Of a stretch of DNA of 64,000 nucleotides, positions 49,084 to 60,077 are shown piece after piece. This DNA is from Isoetes taiwanensis. Its lineage: Eukaryota; Streptophyta; Lycopodiopsida; Isoetales; Isoetaceae. Every line of letters begins with the position of its first letter. Positions within the stretch are counted from its first letter, which is position 1. A program made the position numbers and the translations under genes. The notes under the pieces were generated by a model. That model was given only the letters and a program-made list of their open reading frames with translations. It had not been told where the DNA came from and made no database searches. The DNA lies in contig JAJEKV010000003.1 in assembly GCA_021234155.1 (NCBI GenBank), positions 29,061,166 through 29,125,165 of the forward strand. The letters run 5' to 3'.

Positions 49084-51656
49084 ATGGCAGCTGGTCATGC
49101 ATCCACATCAGGCGCCGCTGGCGGCCATGCATCTACATCCGGCGCCGCCGGCGGTCATGCATCATCATCTAGGGGTGCGCGGCCATCGCGCGGTCATGGC
49201 AGGGCCACGGGGGTTGGAACAGCACGTGGAAGAATTATATGTCGAAATACTGGTGGTCGAAAGAGAGGTCCTGAGTGGGGATTTGTGAAGGAATTTGGTC
49301 AGAATGAGTGGCAATGCGTATTTTGTGGGTACACGTCAATAAATGGATCCGCGACAAGAATACAAGCTCATCTTTTACGGGATCCTAAAATTGGGGTGCA
49401 AACATGTACGGCATCTGCTGACATACGACAAGATGCACTTGAAGTGTTGGGTCGAAAAAAGAATAGCAGCAGAAGAACACAGCCAAGGGATAGCCAAGGA
49501 CCTTCACCATGCCAAGAAGAAGAGATCAATTACACCACCCCTCCTGCAGCGCCAATGTACCAACCAGAGGGTGGACTAGGGTCAATAGGAGGGTTAAGTA
49601 CGGGCGAAAAAAGAATGGTAGAGACAATTGGGATAGTGGAAAGACAGACTAAGCAACAGAGGGTTGACCAGTGCTTAACATCAGAGCAACTGAAGAAGAC
49701 GCAATTGAAGGTTGTAGAGGCATTTTTATATGCCGGGTTGTCTCCACATGTTTTGGAGCACAAAGCAATGAAAGAAGCCTTCCAGGAAGTTGCCAAAGCA
49801 GGGCCGGCTTTTAGATTGCCTTCATACAAACATGCCAATAACAAAATGGTGGATGAAATACACGGGAAAATGGTCGAGAGGGTGGAAATGAAGTTAAGTC
49901 GTGTTACTGAAGCCAGGCCAGCCTCACTAGTGACTGATGGTTGGAGCAATGTAAACAAGGACCATCTTATAAATTTCATGATCGTGTATCCAGGGGGCGA
50001 AGTATTCTTGAAAATCGTAGAAACCAAAACGGACCAAGTCACAGGAGATTGGATTTTTCAAAAAACAAAGGCTGTGATAGAGAGTTTTGGGCCGAAGAGA
50101 ATATTTCAGGTCGTAATGGACAACGCGTCTAATTGTAAATTAGCGGGTGAATTGTTGGAGTCTGAATTTCCAAGATTGCACGCGACCAGCTGCCAATGCC
50201 ATTGCCTGAACTTATTGCTGAAGGACTGGTTTTCACAGCACACTTGGTTCAAAGATCCCATTCAAAAGGCCCGTCGTCTCGTGAAATTCATCACAAAGAA
50301 GCCGACAATTTATGCCATATACAAGTCATTGTGTCAGAAGGCCCTAGCACTCATGAATCCTGGGCAGACTCGGTTTGGTTCCAATTACATTTGTCTTGAA
50401 AGAGTGCTTAGGTGTCGCGACTCGATTATCTCGACCTTCAACCATACAGAGTTCTTTGAATGGGAGAGGAGGTAGAAGGGAAAAAATGCTTCAAAACACC
50501 GGCAGCAAGCTGCCACCCTTCGAGAAATGCTTGGGCGGGAGACATTTTGGAGAGGCGTAAAGAATGTTGTCAAGTGCATGCCATCAAAACCCTTGATTCT
50601 TCGAAGGCAAGCACTGGAAAGGTCTGGAGGTGCTGGCACTCCATTCAATCCTTTCTACAGCGTGATGGCCCCAATGCACCCTTTGACAATGCTAAGCGCG
50701 CAGCACTGCTTAGAGACTTTAATGAACGATGGAAGAAGTCCTACAATGATCTTCATGGCGCCGCACATGCTTTAGACCCACACAACCACGATATGGACCA
50801 GCATATAGATAAAGAAGTGATGGGTTCATTGAAGAAGGTTGCAAAAATGTTTTACCCCAACAGCTCGGACTACAAAATTTTCATTGCCGAGTTAACTGAA
50901 TACCAGAACTTGAGTGGAAGGTGGGCAGATGAAGAGCTTCATGATGCACTGGAGAGTCACAAGAAGGAACCAAATATGGAATCTTATGCATGGTGGCAAG
51001 CCCATGGACATGTTACTGATACGTTACATGCCCTTGCAATGACTATCCTCTCCTTGGTATCCTCCAATAGTGCAAGTGACAGGAACTGGAGTGCTTATAA
51101 GTACATACATAGTGTGACACGAAATCGCCTCTTGCATAAGAAGGCTGACAAACTTGTATATAACTTCTCAAATTGGCGGCTCTTGAATCGCAACAGTGGT
51201 GCAGCCGTAGTTGATAAGCTACAGTTTCCTTTTATGGATGCAGATTCTGAAGTGGAAGAGGACAACTTCGAAGACAGTGAGGACGAGCTGCTTGCTGTAA
51301 ATGCCGCTAACCATGTTGATGAGGACATTCAACGTACCCATTTTGTCGATGCCGAAGATGATTTAGACAAGAACATGTTCTCGGATGACTCAGACGACAG
51401 CGAAGATACAGAAGAGGAGTCTGATACAGAAAGGCCAGGTCTAAATAATACAGGAGATCTGCTTGAGGACTTAATAGTACGTGAGCCAGCGGACTCTCCA
51501 ATGCCAATGTCCCAGACAAATAGTCAACGTGTCAGAAGAAATACAACTTGAGGACGTTGCAGTAAGGGAAAGGGCCAAAGGAGGTTGAACCTAGGCCAGC
51601 ATGCAGAAGAGGACGGAAGCCCAGATGATGAAACTGATGAAGACGGTGATGTCTAG
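49084..51656 (+). pseudogene. hAT transposase (BED zinc finger, DUF659, hATC), decayed
   Basis: It catalyses cut-and-paste excision and insertion at the element ends. The ATG at 49084 opens a Gly/Ala/His/Ser repeat (GHASTSGAAG, three units). A BED-type zinc finger follows at about residues 64-108 (WQCVFCGY...H...C). A DUF659/RNase-H-like core carries the catalytic-type TDGWSN (about 285) and VMDNASNC (about 343), with CHCLNLLLKD. The frame meets a TAG at 50473-50475 and continues in the same frame with AATLREMLGRETFWRGVKN. It then shifts near 50590 to the frame holding the hATC dimerisation domain (NSASDRNWSAYKYIHSVTRN, about 51070-51125) and an acidic tail. A TGA at 51549 precedes 34 more open codons to a TAG at 51654. 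Both stops could be C-to-T changes. Introns are an alternative for the frame change only. Confidence 0.9.
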
Positions 51657-52287
51657 ACGGTAACCTCCTCTAGAACGAACGATTTCTGCTCCGACCCCCA
51701 TTTTGCGCGTCTTTGTGTAATATAACCTAGCAAAGTATCTAAGATACATTGACACAGAGACACGCAGAAGAGAGTCAGAGCAAAGCTCGCTCCTTCTAAA
51801 GGAGGTAACAAGAATTTCGAGAAGTCTATATTGTTTGCCATGGAGAATATAAAGCCTGGTGACCTGACAACCATTCAAGAGGGTCGCGCTCTTGGCTTAC
51901 TCCCTTTTCGAGTTTCTTGCTTGCTAATTCAGGCTTACTCTCTTTTCGAGTTTCCTGCTTGACGTATCTAATTCGCCACCTAGAGTGAGCGATGTCATCC
52001 CAGGGGGCAAATTAGATACATCAAACAGAAAACGAAAGAGACTAAGTCAAACAGGACAAACAAGCGACTAAGCCTGACATGAGGTCCAGATGTCAAATAG
52101 GTTGCGTGTGCAGATGTTTTGACTCACTCACATACTTACTTTACTTAACTATAATACAAACAACTCAATGTGGCAACCCAACCCCCAAAATTTTATTACG
52201 ACAAAGAAATCCTCGTCAACGAACGTTGGTTCATTCATGTGCATCTGAGATCTTAGGGAAAAATATCAAAAAATAAATGTAGACCGC
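51657..52287. other. 3' region between convergent transposase and RING-like gene
   Basis: No gene. An imperfect 36-bp tandem duplication, GCTTACTC-CTTTTCGAGTTTC, lies at 51895-51962. It presumably holds the 3' ends of both convergent transcripts. Confidence 0.5.
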
Positions 52288-53025
52288 TCATGGGTTTAAG
52301 TATTCGTCTGCATCCAAGTTCACACCTTCGTCACCTGCTGGCCCAGGAGGCGGCGGTAATTGATTAATGTCTGGTACCTCTTCACCTTCACACGGTTCTT
52401 CTACCCCCCTCCAAAGGTCCATTTCACGTTGGGATTGGAACGCATGAGCCATTCCATCCCTCCTGCGAGCAACCAGAGGTGGCAAGGGAGGCATGCGTGA
52501 TTGCAAGTTGAGCATTGCATACTGGTGCTCTGGTATAATATATCCATCATCTGCTGGACAGAACCTACTGCCCATCATCCAATCCAACAAGCACCTCAAA
52601 TGCAGACGATGTCCACACCCTAAGGCATACCAACCAACTTGGGTTAGATTGTCCGCACACACCTGACAATATCTAAAGTCCCCGTTCTTTATATCGTCCC
52701 ACTGACTTTCATATAGGTATTCAGGAGGGAGGTATGCAATACCCTGCTCCTTGGAGACTCTAAGGGAATCATAATCTAAGACTCTTGATATTGTGCGCAT
52801 GTGCTCATTGTCTACTCTCAACACCGCATTTTCCCTACCCAAAGCTGCAAGTTGATTCTTCGTGTCTAATAATTGTGCAGCCATCTTGTCATGAGCATTT
52901 GCACGATCTTTTAAGCGCAAGTTTTCCTCTGACAGAGTCAGGTTTTGACTTCTTTCATTCTCTAACTGAGCCTTCAGTTCTACCTCATCATCCCATGCAC
53001 TTTGCTTTTGCAACCCCCGCCACAT
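52288..53025 (-). CDS. hAT cargo: coiled-coil / RING-like zinc-finger protein (terminal exon)
   Basis: The 245-codon frame begins MWRGLQKQSAWDDE after a CTTTTAG acceptor-like sequence, so it may be the last exon rather than start at this Met. Residues about 15-90 are heptad-rich (LKAQLENERSQNLTLSEENL), a coiled coil. At about 118-160 a RING-type pattern is visible: C-x2-C, then C-G-H-x2-H-x2-C, then CP. The eighth ligand, normally Cys after CPxC, is replaced (CPADDGY), so zinc site two is incomplete. RING proteins usually act as E3 ubiquitin ligases; the altered site makes that uncertain. The C-terminus is Pro/Asp-rich (INQLPPPPGPAGDEG). It lies inside the hAT, opposite to the transposase. 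Confidence 0.65.
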   Translation of the reverse strand: MWRGLQKQSAWDDEVELKAQLENERSQNLTLSEENLRLKDRANAHDKMAAQLLDTKNQLAALGRENAVLRVDNEHMRTISRVLDYDSLRVSKEQGIAYLPPEYLYESQWDDIKNGDFRYCQVCADNLTQVGWYALGCGHRLHLRCLLDWMMGSRFCPADDGYIIPEHQYAMLNLQSRMPPLPPLVARRRDGMAHAFQSQREMDLWRGVEEPCEGEEVPDINQLPPPPGPAGDEGVNLDADEYLNP

Positions 53026-53191
53026 CTAAAAGTTTTATGGCATCTTGAAGCAGATAGGTTATAGTCACGGGCTTATCACCAAGAGCGCTTTCAGAATCGT
53101 CCATGAGCTTCACTCTCTTTGTTGCTACCACTTCTTGCTTCCTTGTTTCCACTTTCTCTTGGCATAATTTATGGGCTCCCCTCTCACAATC
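53026..53191 (-). other. Probable middle exon(s) of the cargo gene
   Basis: A minus-strand frame reads RVKLMDDSESALGDKP and TYLLQDAIKLLDVAG, between the two larger frames and without its own start. It most likely belongs to a spliced transcript joining 53192-53824 and 52288-53025; splice sites cannot be fixed by eye. Confidence 0.35.
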
Positions 53192-53824
53192 TCATAGTAC
53201 ACTTGCTTGGCAAACGTCTTCTTGAATTATTGGTTTTATCATTGTTCCTTTCACTTGCACCCACCTCTCCAAAGCTTTAGCTCGGACTTCAGGGATCTTG
53301 CAGTCATATGCCTTATACTTACCTGCTCTCCTGCTTGGCCAGTCGACGTCAAACTGTTTGGCGTCTAAATTGGCCTCGATATCCTCAAAATCTGCTCCAT
53401 GTGGGCAACAACCTGGGCCCATGTCACATGCAACTCCATGCACCTCTGTAATTGTGACACCCTCTTTCTTGGCCACTTCTGCCATTGCCCTCAACCTTAA
53501 CAACTCTTTTGCACGCGCTTCATTCATTCTAGCATGTTCCTCTGCTTTTTGTATCTGTTGTGCCCTAACCTCTGACAATGTAGGTAGAGAAGGGAATTCA
53601 AATCCATCTGGGTCTGGAGTTCTCAAAGTGTCCGACATAGAGAAGTCTCCTCCATGCGCGGTTTCATCAGCCCCTTCTCTCATGTGCTGATGAGAAGAAC
53701 TCGGTTGCCGATGAGACGAACTAGGTCGTTGAGACATTCTTAAGTGTTTAGCACTAGGTAGTTGTGAGTTCGTTTTCTTGCGGATAGGCTTTACATTAAC
53801 TGCGCGAAATAAAAAACAACTCAA
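53192..53824 (-). CDS. hAT cargo: Ser/His-rich N-terminus plus conserved helical region
   Basis: The frame has 210 codons. The natural start is probably the internal ATG at MSQRPSSSHRQPSSSHQH (about 53737), since the upstream part follows an acceptor-like TTTCGCGCAG. A low-complexity Ser/His/Pro region is followed by TPDPDGFEFPSLPTLSEV and a charged helix, IQKAEEHARMNEARAKELLR. A Cys-rich stretch, ACDMGPGCCPHGADFED, comes next, then DVDWPSRRAGKYKAYDC. No family was recognised. It shares the minus strand with the RING-like frame 167 bp downstream and may be its upstream exon. Confidence 0.5.
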   Translation of the reverse strand: MSCFLFRAVNVKPIRKKTNSQLPSAKHLRMSQRPSSSHRQPSSSHQHMREGADETAHGGDFSMSDTLRTPDPDGFEFPSLPTLSEVRAQQIQKAEEHARMNEARAKELLRLRAMAEVAKKEGVTITEVHGVACDMGPGCCPHGADFEDIEANLDAKQFDVDWPSRRAGKYKAYDCKIPEVRAKALERWVQVKGTMIKPIIQEDVCQASVL

Positions 53825-55626
53825 TATGACTTATAAATTACAAAAAAAAAAACAAGTGCAACAATGATAAATACATAAAGATGTTTTATTGAATGTATTT
53901 AAAGCAATTGTTCAATGATTATTTTTTTTGGTTGCATACAAGAGAACTCATAAATGGCACGCTAAGCGTGACTTGGTCCAGCTTGGTCAGCATCGTCTGC
54001 CCCTAACCCAACTTGAGGAATCCAATCTGATTCCGTTTGGGGTCTTGTGCAATGTGTTGGAGAGCAATTCCAGGTGCTCCGCATGGTGTTCAGTAGCTGG
54101 TTCAGATCAAACTTGCGTGCCTTATCTCTTATTGGGGATTCGACACAGTGCTTCAAATAATCGCACATGTTTCGAAACCTCTGGCTTTGTTCATTGGTAC
54201 CCATACTCTCCAAGAAAGAGTACTTGCGTGCAAAATCAGCAAGGTAATAGATAAAGTAGGCTGCCCCTAAGAGATCGAAGTCTACCCTTGCAGGCACCGT
54301 CTTAGTTCCATCTCTTTTTGGACCCCAATACAAATCATCATGCATGTATGGATAGGCAAGCCTTTCATTCTCAATGGCCTTTTTGGCAGCAGCATCCATG
54401 CCTTTGTATGCCCACTGCTTCACTTCCACTGGCTCGCCTATTAGGCGTTCTTCTCCCCAGTCACATATACCAATATAAACAGCCTGGGGCTCCGTGCATC
54501 CTCTCTCTTTCCCAAATTCAAAATGAAGCAAGACATTGCCCGGGTGTAAGTCCATGTGTAGATGGTGCTCTTTATGAAGCTTAAACAAGCCGCTTAAAAA
54601 CGACATAGTTAGATCACCCACTCTTTGAGCAACATATAACTCCTGCTTTCTTCGTTGCTCAAGCTTATGGACGTCAACCTCATTGTGGGCTTACACCCTA
54701 ATCTCTTAAATGCATGCACGGCAAACTCATTATCTCCATGATGCACAAAAGTGATGCACAAGAACCCCCATTCCAAAGGGGAAATATCAACCCCCGTTCT
54801 TTCCAACCCGGTTAATGCGACCAATGCAAATATGATAGAGCCATGTCTAACCTGCATTTGTGATTCCCTCATGTTTTTCATCATGGCCTTTACTATCACA
54901 TCAGGTCTGGCCGTACCTAACCGCACATCCTCATTCTGAAATTTAACACAATAGGGTTCGTCTTTAAGAAAACTAGAACCCAAGATATTGCATTTGAACA
55001 TCGTTCCATATGTTCCTGAACCAATTCTGGTCCTGTTCATTATTTGAGAGGAATCCACCATTGCAAACCATATAGTCTTGGCATCTGCCCTTTTTCTTGC
55101 TTCCCACTCTTTATCAGTCTCACCAGGATGCTTGGCTCTAATAGTCTGTGCCAACACTTTCTTAACTAGGTGAGGGGGTTGATGGGTTTCTTTTCTAGGC
55201 TTTCGATTCGTCCAAGTTGTGTTCCATTCCACAGCTTTATCTTTTAAAGACTCTCTCAAGCGGGGACTAGTTAGATTTGCCACTGCATGAATCATATTTC
55301 CAGTTGCACGGGATACATTGCCATCTATCCAAGCATACCTTTTAGAATCAATCTTTTCAGGTTCTACGTCTATCATTCGAGGCCCAAAAGCTCTCTCAGC
55401 ATCTCCCATGAGACTTGAGTGGAAGTCTAGCCATCCTTCATCTGTTGTAGTAATCAACTCTAACTCAGATGGGGTGGCAGCACATATTCGCTCACAGAGC
55501 CAATTCATTAAAGCGGGTCTTAAGGAGGACCATGGCTGTTGGGGTCTTGATCTCTTTCTCTGCATCTTAGTAGAGGACTCAACCTCTGGGTTCATGTGAG
55601 GCTCTGCTTCTACCCTAGGTCCTTCT

Positions 55627-55629
55627 TTA
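55627..55629. repeat. TTA target duplication of the CACTA-type MITE (left)
   Basis: TTA here and at 58929-58931, the 3-bp duplication expected for CACTA elements. Confidence 0.85.
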
Positions 55630-56660
55630 CACTACTACAAAAATAGGTAGAAATGGCACAAAAGTGACATTTATCCTCCGCCTTTTTACCGGGCATAAAC
55701 GTCACTTTTGTGCCATTTATGACGTTTGTGCTCCCCAAATGGCACAAAAGTGACGTTTATGCCCGGTAAAAAGCGGAGGATAAATGTCACTTTTGTGCCA
55801 TCTTATATTATAATGTTATTGTGTAAGTGTTGGACCCAGCCCTAATTTGGACGGCTGAGATCCATCGACATTGCACGGCCAAGATTTCTTCTCTTCTCAT
55901 CCTTTTTTTTTTTTAGGTTTCAACGGTGTAGAGCTTTGGACGGTGCAGAGCTCGGGACGTTTTGCCCCTCCTGAAGCGTCTTGCCACAGCCTGAGCTCTC
56001 CAAGCGCAGAAGAGACTGCCGGAACTTGAAACAAATTTTGATGCAAAAGACTTGAAACAAATTTTGATGCAAAGGGAAAACAATGGCTGAAGCTTTAGCT
56101 TTGGCAATGGGGGCATAAGACCCAGGGATTGGTATTGTTTTGTCGTGTTTAATAAGAACAGCTCTCGCTCCTGGCATCTTGAGGTTCTTGAGGTTCTGGA
56201 CTTCTGCCGCTTTCCCTGTAGAATCTGTATCTCCAGCTATGGCGATGGGTTCGAATATTGATGGACTATGGCGATGGCAATTTGCACGGGATGGCTCTTC
56301 TTCTTCCTGACGATCACGGGTAAGATTTGTCTTTAGTTGTTGCTTTTCGTTTTGCATTGTTTCTACAAGCGAACAGGCACCAAGAGCTGAAGAACGAGCT
56401 GAGCTGAAGGCGGGTCATGGGTTTCCCTATTCTCTGCACCTTTACGTTCTTCTATCTTCTCGGCATGCTTCTACAAATAAGGTAGGGTATTCTTGCATCA
56501 AACACGGCCGAGTAGCAGGTCTTAGAGGTAATATGATACTGAGGGAAGTAGTTGGAAAACCAAATGGGATCCAAATGCCGAGCTTTTAGAACTGGTTTTT
56601 CTAGCAAGCAAGAAGGCCGTCTTACATCTTTGACTTGAGTAGTATTACGAAAACCTGCAG

Positions 56661-56928
56661 CTATGGCTTTTGCAACCGAAGTTTTGTCGCCTCCTGCAGA
56701 TGCATCGTAACACGTGCATTTGCAATAGGGTTCCTTCGGCATCGCCTATCCGTTGTTGTTTTTTTTCACAAAGGGCCACTGAACCGGAGTGATTCGGGAG
56801 GATGTTTGAATAAAACAATGTCTCGGCCAAAACCTTAGCCAAGTCCGGCTATGGCTATGGCTTTTGCAACCGAGTTTTTGTGCAATGAGTTTTGTCCGCC
56901 TCCCGGAGAGATGCATCGTAACACGTGT
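56661..56928. repeat. Internal direct repeat of the Helitron
   Basis: CTATGGCTTTTGCAACCGA to GATGCATCGTAACACGTG at 56661-56717 recurs at 56857-56927 with an extra insert, GTGCAATGA. It may be a captured exon fragment duplicated inside the element. Confidence 0.75.
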
Positions 56929-57971
56929 GTAATCTTGCCTAACGTCCAAGATAAATGCATAATCCATATCGGACTTGGAGATCCTATCTACGCATATAAC
57001 TCAAAAGTCCTCTTTTAAGAAACAACGCACCACATTTGCAAGACCAATGATGGATTTATCCTTTTGAGTCATCCTTCCTTTACATGGATGTTAGTGTTTG
57101 GTCCATCTTACATATCAACCAATAAGTTTCATTCTCGCATTTCAAAATTCCTTTTGTCTTTTCTAACAGGGCATTGTTGATGCGGGTTTGCCATCACATT
57201 CTAAAGGTTTACAAGTCACTACAAAATTTTCTTGGTAAACATTCACAAGGTGTTGCCTTCTTTGGAACTTATTATAGGTACATCTTATATCCTATACCAA
57301 ATCTTTTAGAGGTGTTGCCAATCTATATATTGTTAAATTTGTTCAAATAGCTAGCCCCTTCATAATGCAATTGCAATGTTTACGAGATCACGGGGTTTCG
57401 TGATAAGGTGTTATCCGCCTAGCTAGGGCAAAAAAAGGCATATTGTTTATTGTCTTGAAGGCATGAGCTACAATGGGAGGTATTGTAGCCATTGTTCATG
57501 CTAAGCAAAGTCAGATTTATTGCTCTCAAGATATTCCTTGGTTTCCATAACATGGGCTGTGCAATGCATTTTGCAACAATGCATTTGAATGGTGGGATCA
57601 ATTGGATATTTGTCTTTGCTTTTAGAGTAGGTTCTGTGTTTAGCTTCCTTCATGAGATGGTAGAGTACCTTTATAAGATGTCAAAGAATACTGGTTCATG
57701 ACTATGGCACACAACTAATCTCTGTAGGACTTTGCACCTTCAGCTATAGCCTTCAGTCAGTTTCAGCAAATAGTACCTAGCATTTGAATTGGTATCATTC
57801 TTTTGATTTGGAAAAATTATCTGCCGATATATTTAGTGATATTAAGTCACAGGACAAATCTGAAGATCTCGAATGTTAACCTTCCCCAGGCTATCATAAT
57901 TTCTTTAGAACTAATCCCTAGCTTTGCAATAAAAATGCAAAAGCTCTATTATATCATTCAAGAATTGTCAG

Positions 57972-58277
57972 TTCTTTAATACAGATATATTGTATGGAAG
58001 TGCTGTATTGTTGAGATGGTTCAATACAGATATATTGTAAAAGGAAGCGTTGTGTTATGATGAGATGGACCTCTTTAATACAGATATATTGCAATGGAAG
58101 TGCTGTGTTGTTGAGATGGTTCAATACAGATATATTGTAAAAGGAAGTGTTGTGTTATGATGAGATGGACCTGAGAACACGATTTAATGTTGAAATTCCA
58201 CTAACGTTCTTCTATGCCATGTCTCATAAGAACATAAGTTAATGTTGAAATTCCACTAACATTCTTCTATGCCAGCC
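57972..58277. repeat. Two tandem repeat blocks in the Helitron
   Basis: 57972-58172 holds two ~100-bp units, each built of two half-units that begin with AATACAGATATATTG and end in GAGATGG. 58173-58277 holds two ~55-bp units with TTAATGTTGAAATTCCACTA and TTCTTCTATGCCA. Confidence 0.9.
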
Positions 58278-58998
58278 TTAAAAAAAGAACTTAGTTTTTC
58301 ATAAATTTAACACTAGCACACATGAAATACATATATGAAGAAAATCCATTAAGCCCATCTTTCATATTTGATTTTCAAAAGACGAACACATGTTTCATTA
58401 TTTATTTGCAAACACAATTAAAATGTCAAGTATTTTTAAAGGTATCTCTAATCAAAGGAGCAAAGTACTTCTAGAGGTAGCTATAGATAAAGGTGTAGTG
58501 CATAATGAACAAAATGTCTAAGGTTACACATAATCATGCAATGCCTTCAAAAGGTTACGTGCAACGCACATTGACATTCATATACAAGCAGCAATACATC
58601 ATAGCCACCACACATCCACATTCATATACAAGCAACAAGAGAGAGCGACTTAATGAGATTTAGAACACAACATCAACAACTCATAGACATGGCCTCTTGC
58701 AATCTACAGGTTCCCAAAATGATCCAATGGCCCGGACTTGCAATCTACAGGTTCCTAAAATTATTCAATGGCTTAGAAGTTATTGTATGCAAATGCAAAG
58801 TTCCAATGGCCTAGAAGTTTACTGTAGGAAAATGCATAGGTTCTCAGGTTCCCAACGCTTACAGGTTCCAAATTATGCCCAGCAACGCTGGGCACCATTA
58901 CTAGTTTCTACCTATTTTTGTAGTAGTGTTAGGGCTCATGTGAGGCTCTACTGCTTCTAGTCTAAGCCCGTCTAACTCTTGTGGATTCATAGCAGCTT

Positions 58999-59018
58999 TA
59001 GATAGATAGATAGATAGA
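58999..59018. repeat. GATA microsatellite
   Basis: Four to five tandem GATA units just upstream of the kinase-like start codon (58990, minus strand), thus in its 5' leader. Confidence 0.8.
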
Positions 59019-59019
59019 A

Positions 59020-60077
59020 GAAACTGTGTATAGATAGCGATATGCAAACTGTAGCAAAGCAGCAACAATACCTACAAGTCTGGGGAAAAAAAAAACCCAC
59101 TTTAGTGAGTGTCACTAATGCCGAAATAGTTCATTAAGATTCTACTAGTAAACTACTAAGTTTCAAGCTTGACAGTTGTAGGCACCCTACTGAGTTTAAC
59201 AAGTTCTCTCATTCTCTTCAACAAGTTTAACTTATGATCTGACCCAGCTACTGACTCCATTAGGAAACTCCCTGGCGGCACTCAACTGAACATATTGCAT
59301 AAGACCACCTAGCAAAGTCACGAATATTTAATGAAATATACGCCACTCCCTATATTAGTGTTGGACTTTCGTCAACAACATCGTCAGAAAATAGGGTATA
59401 TCTCATTAAATATTCTCCTGACCTTCCATAAGAGTACAACACCCACCTTTTAGCACCGCGTGACCGAAGCCAACAAGCGGCAGGAGAGGGCTATACACCT
59501 AAATGGGAGGTTGACCCTAGCAATCCTCGATATCAGCAATGACACCCACCCTCGGCATGGCACAATTCAATGTGGCACGCCAGGCGAGGGTCACTGCCTC
59601 AGCCAAGGATCACTTCGAACTAAAACCTAGTCTCTCTTAAGGATCACTCCCTACCCTAACTGCTACTGTTGTCGATGAAAGGGTAGGCAACCAAATTTCT
59701 CTTTCTTATTTTTTTTATTTTTATTTTTATTTCATTAATTTTTTTCCTTTTTTTATTGTTTCTGTTCCATTGTTTTTTTTTTCTTTTTTTTTTTCATTAT
59801 TTTTTTCTCAAAAATCAGTCTGGATTCGACCATAGAACGAGACGCTCACCATCGTCACGCCCCTCAATGGAGGGGGGCAACAGGCGAGGGCCTCACTATG
59901 GAGGAACCCTAGACCTACAATAAAAAAACAACAAAAAAACTAACTAGGCTTGCCTAAAAACTAAGAAAAAATGAAAAAAACGGGAAAAGGGGCACAGGTT
60001 GTGAAGGAGGGCGCAGGTGGTTTACCTTTTTCTGCGCAAAAACAAAGAAAATGCGCCTCCGTATATATAAAGAAAAG
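59020..60077. other. Promoter side of the cargo genes; hairpin and T-rich tract
   Basis: No gene. 59323-59341 and 59396-59414 form an inverted repeat (AATATTTAATGAAATATAC against its inverse, one mismatch). 59705-59815 is a T-rich low-complexity tract. As the sequence upstream of the kinase-like gene, it probably contains its promoter. Confidence 0.45.

Larger units (their letters stand above)
55801..58904 (+). mobile_element. Non-autonomous Helitron (3,104 bp)
   Basis: Boundaries are proved by the MITE palindrome it interrupts: host A (55800) then TCTTATATTATAATG..., and ...CTAG (58901-58904) then host T (58905). The 3' hairpin GCCCAGC-AAC-GCTGGGC (58877-58893) lies seven bases before CTAG. 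No Rep/helicase frame; the longest frames are under 150 codons. The 5' 330 bp resemble the duplicated block at 359-760. Internal repeats are listed separately. Confidence 0.93.
55630..58928. mobile_element. Foldback CACTA-type MITE (195 bp of its own sequence) carrying a Helitron
   Basis: The first 24 bases (CACTACTACAAAAATAGGTA...) are exactly complementary to the last 24 (58905-58928). The arm continues from 55654 with TGGCACAAAAGTGAC. When 55801-58904 is removed, the remaining 171+24 bp form one almost perfect palindrome with arms of about 86 bp and a 24-bp centre (55716-55739). Each arm also ends in its own 15-bp inverse, GTCACTTTTGTGCCA. No transposase is present. It was presumably mobilised by a CACTA element elsewhere. 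Confidence 0.92.
53962..58990 (-). pseudogene. hAT cargo: protein-kinase-like gene, split by a nested insertion and a frameshift
   Basis: Start ATG at 58990 (MNPQELDGLRLEAVEPHMSP). The first 62 nt are followed by the MITE/Helitron insertion; coding resumes at 55626 in the same frame (KEGPRVEAEPHMNP). The N-lobe has a glycine loop IGSGTYGTMFKC and a putative VAIK lysine in EPYCVKFQ. A frame change at about 54680-54692 precedes VDVHKLEQRRKQELYVAQRV. The C-lobe has HMDLHPGNVLL (HRD loop with Met for Arg, DxxxxN kept) and ICDWGEE (DFG read as DWG). It ends at 53962 with DDADQAGPSHA. Keeping D and N of the catalytic loop suggests the ancestor could bind ATP; HMD/DWG variants place it outside mainstream receptor kinases. 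The present copy cannot make the whole protein without splicing out 3.3 kb and a frame correction. Confidence 0.75.

Noticed and set aside
49530-50042. 170-codon minus-strand ORF
   Set aside because: Antisense shadow of the DUF659 part of the hAT transposase.
53298-53690. 130-codon plus-strand ORF
   Set aside because: Antisense to the cargo ORF at 53192-53824.
53945-53975. A CACGC...GCGTG palindrome near the kinase stop (GCACGCTAAGCGTG)
   Set aside because: Single instance inside a coding end, with no cluster or intron; probably chance.
55630-58928. A 3.3-kb autonomous CACTA transposon
   Set aside because: The interior is a Helitron; the palindrome closes exactly when it is removed, so the CACTA part is a 195-bp MITE.
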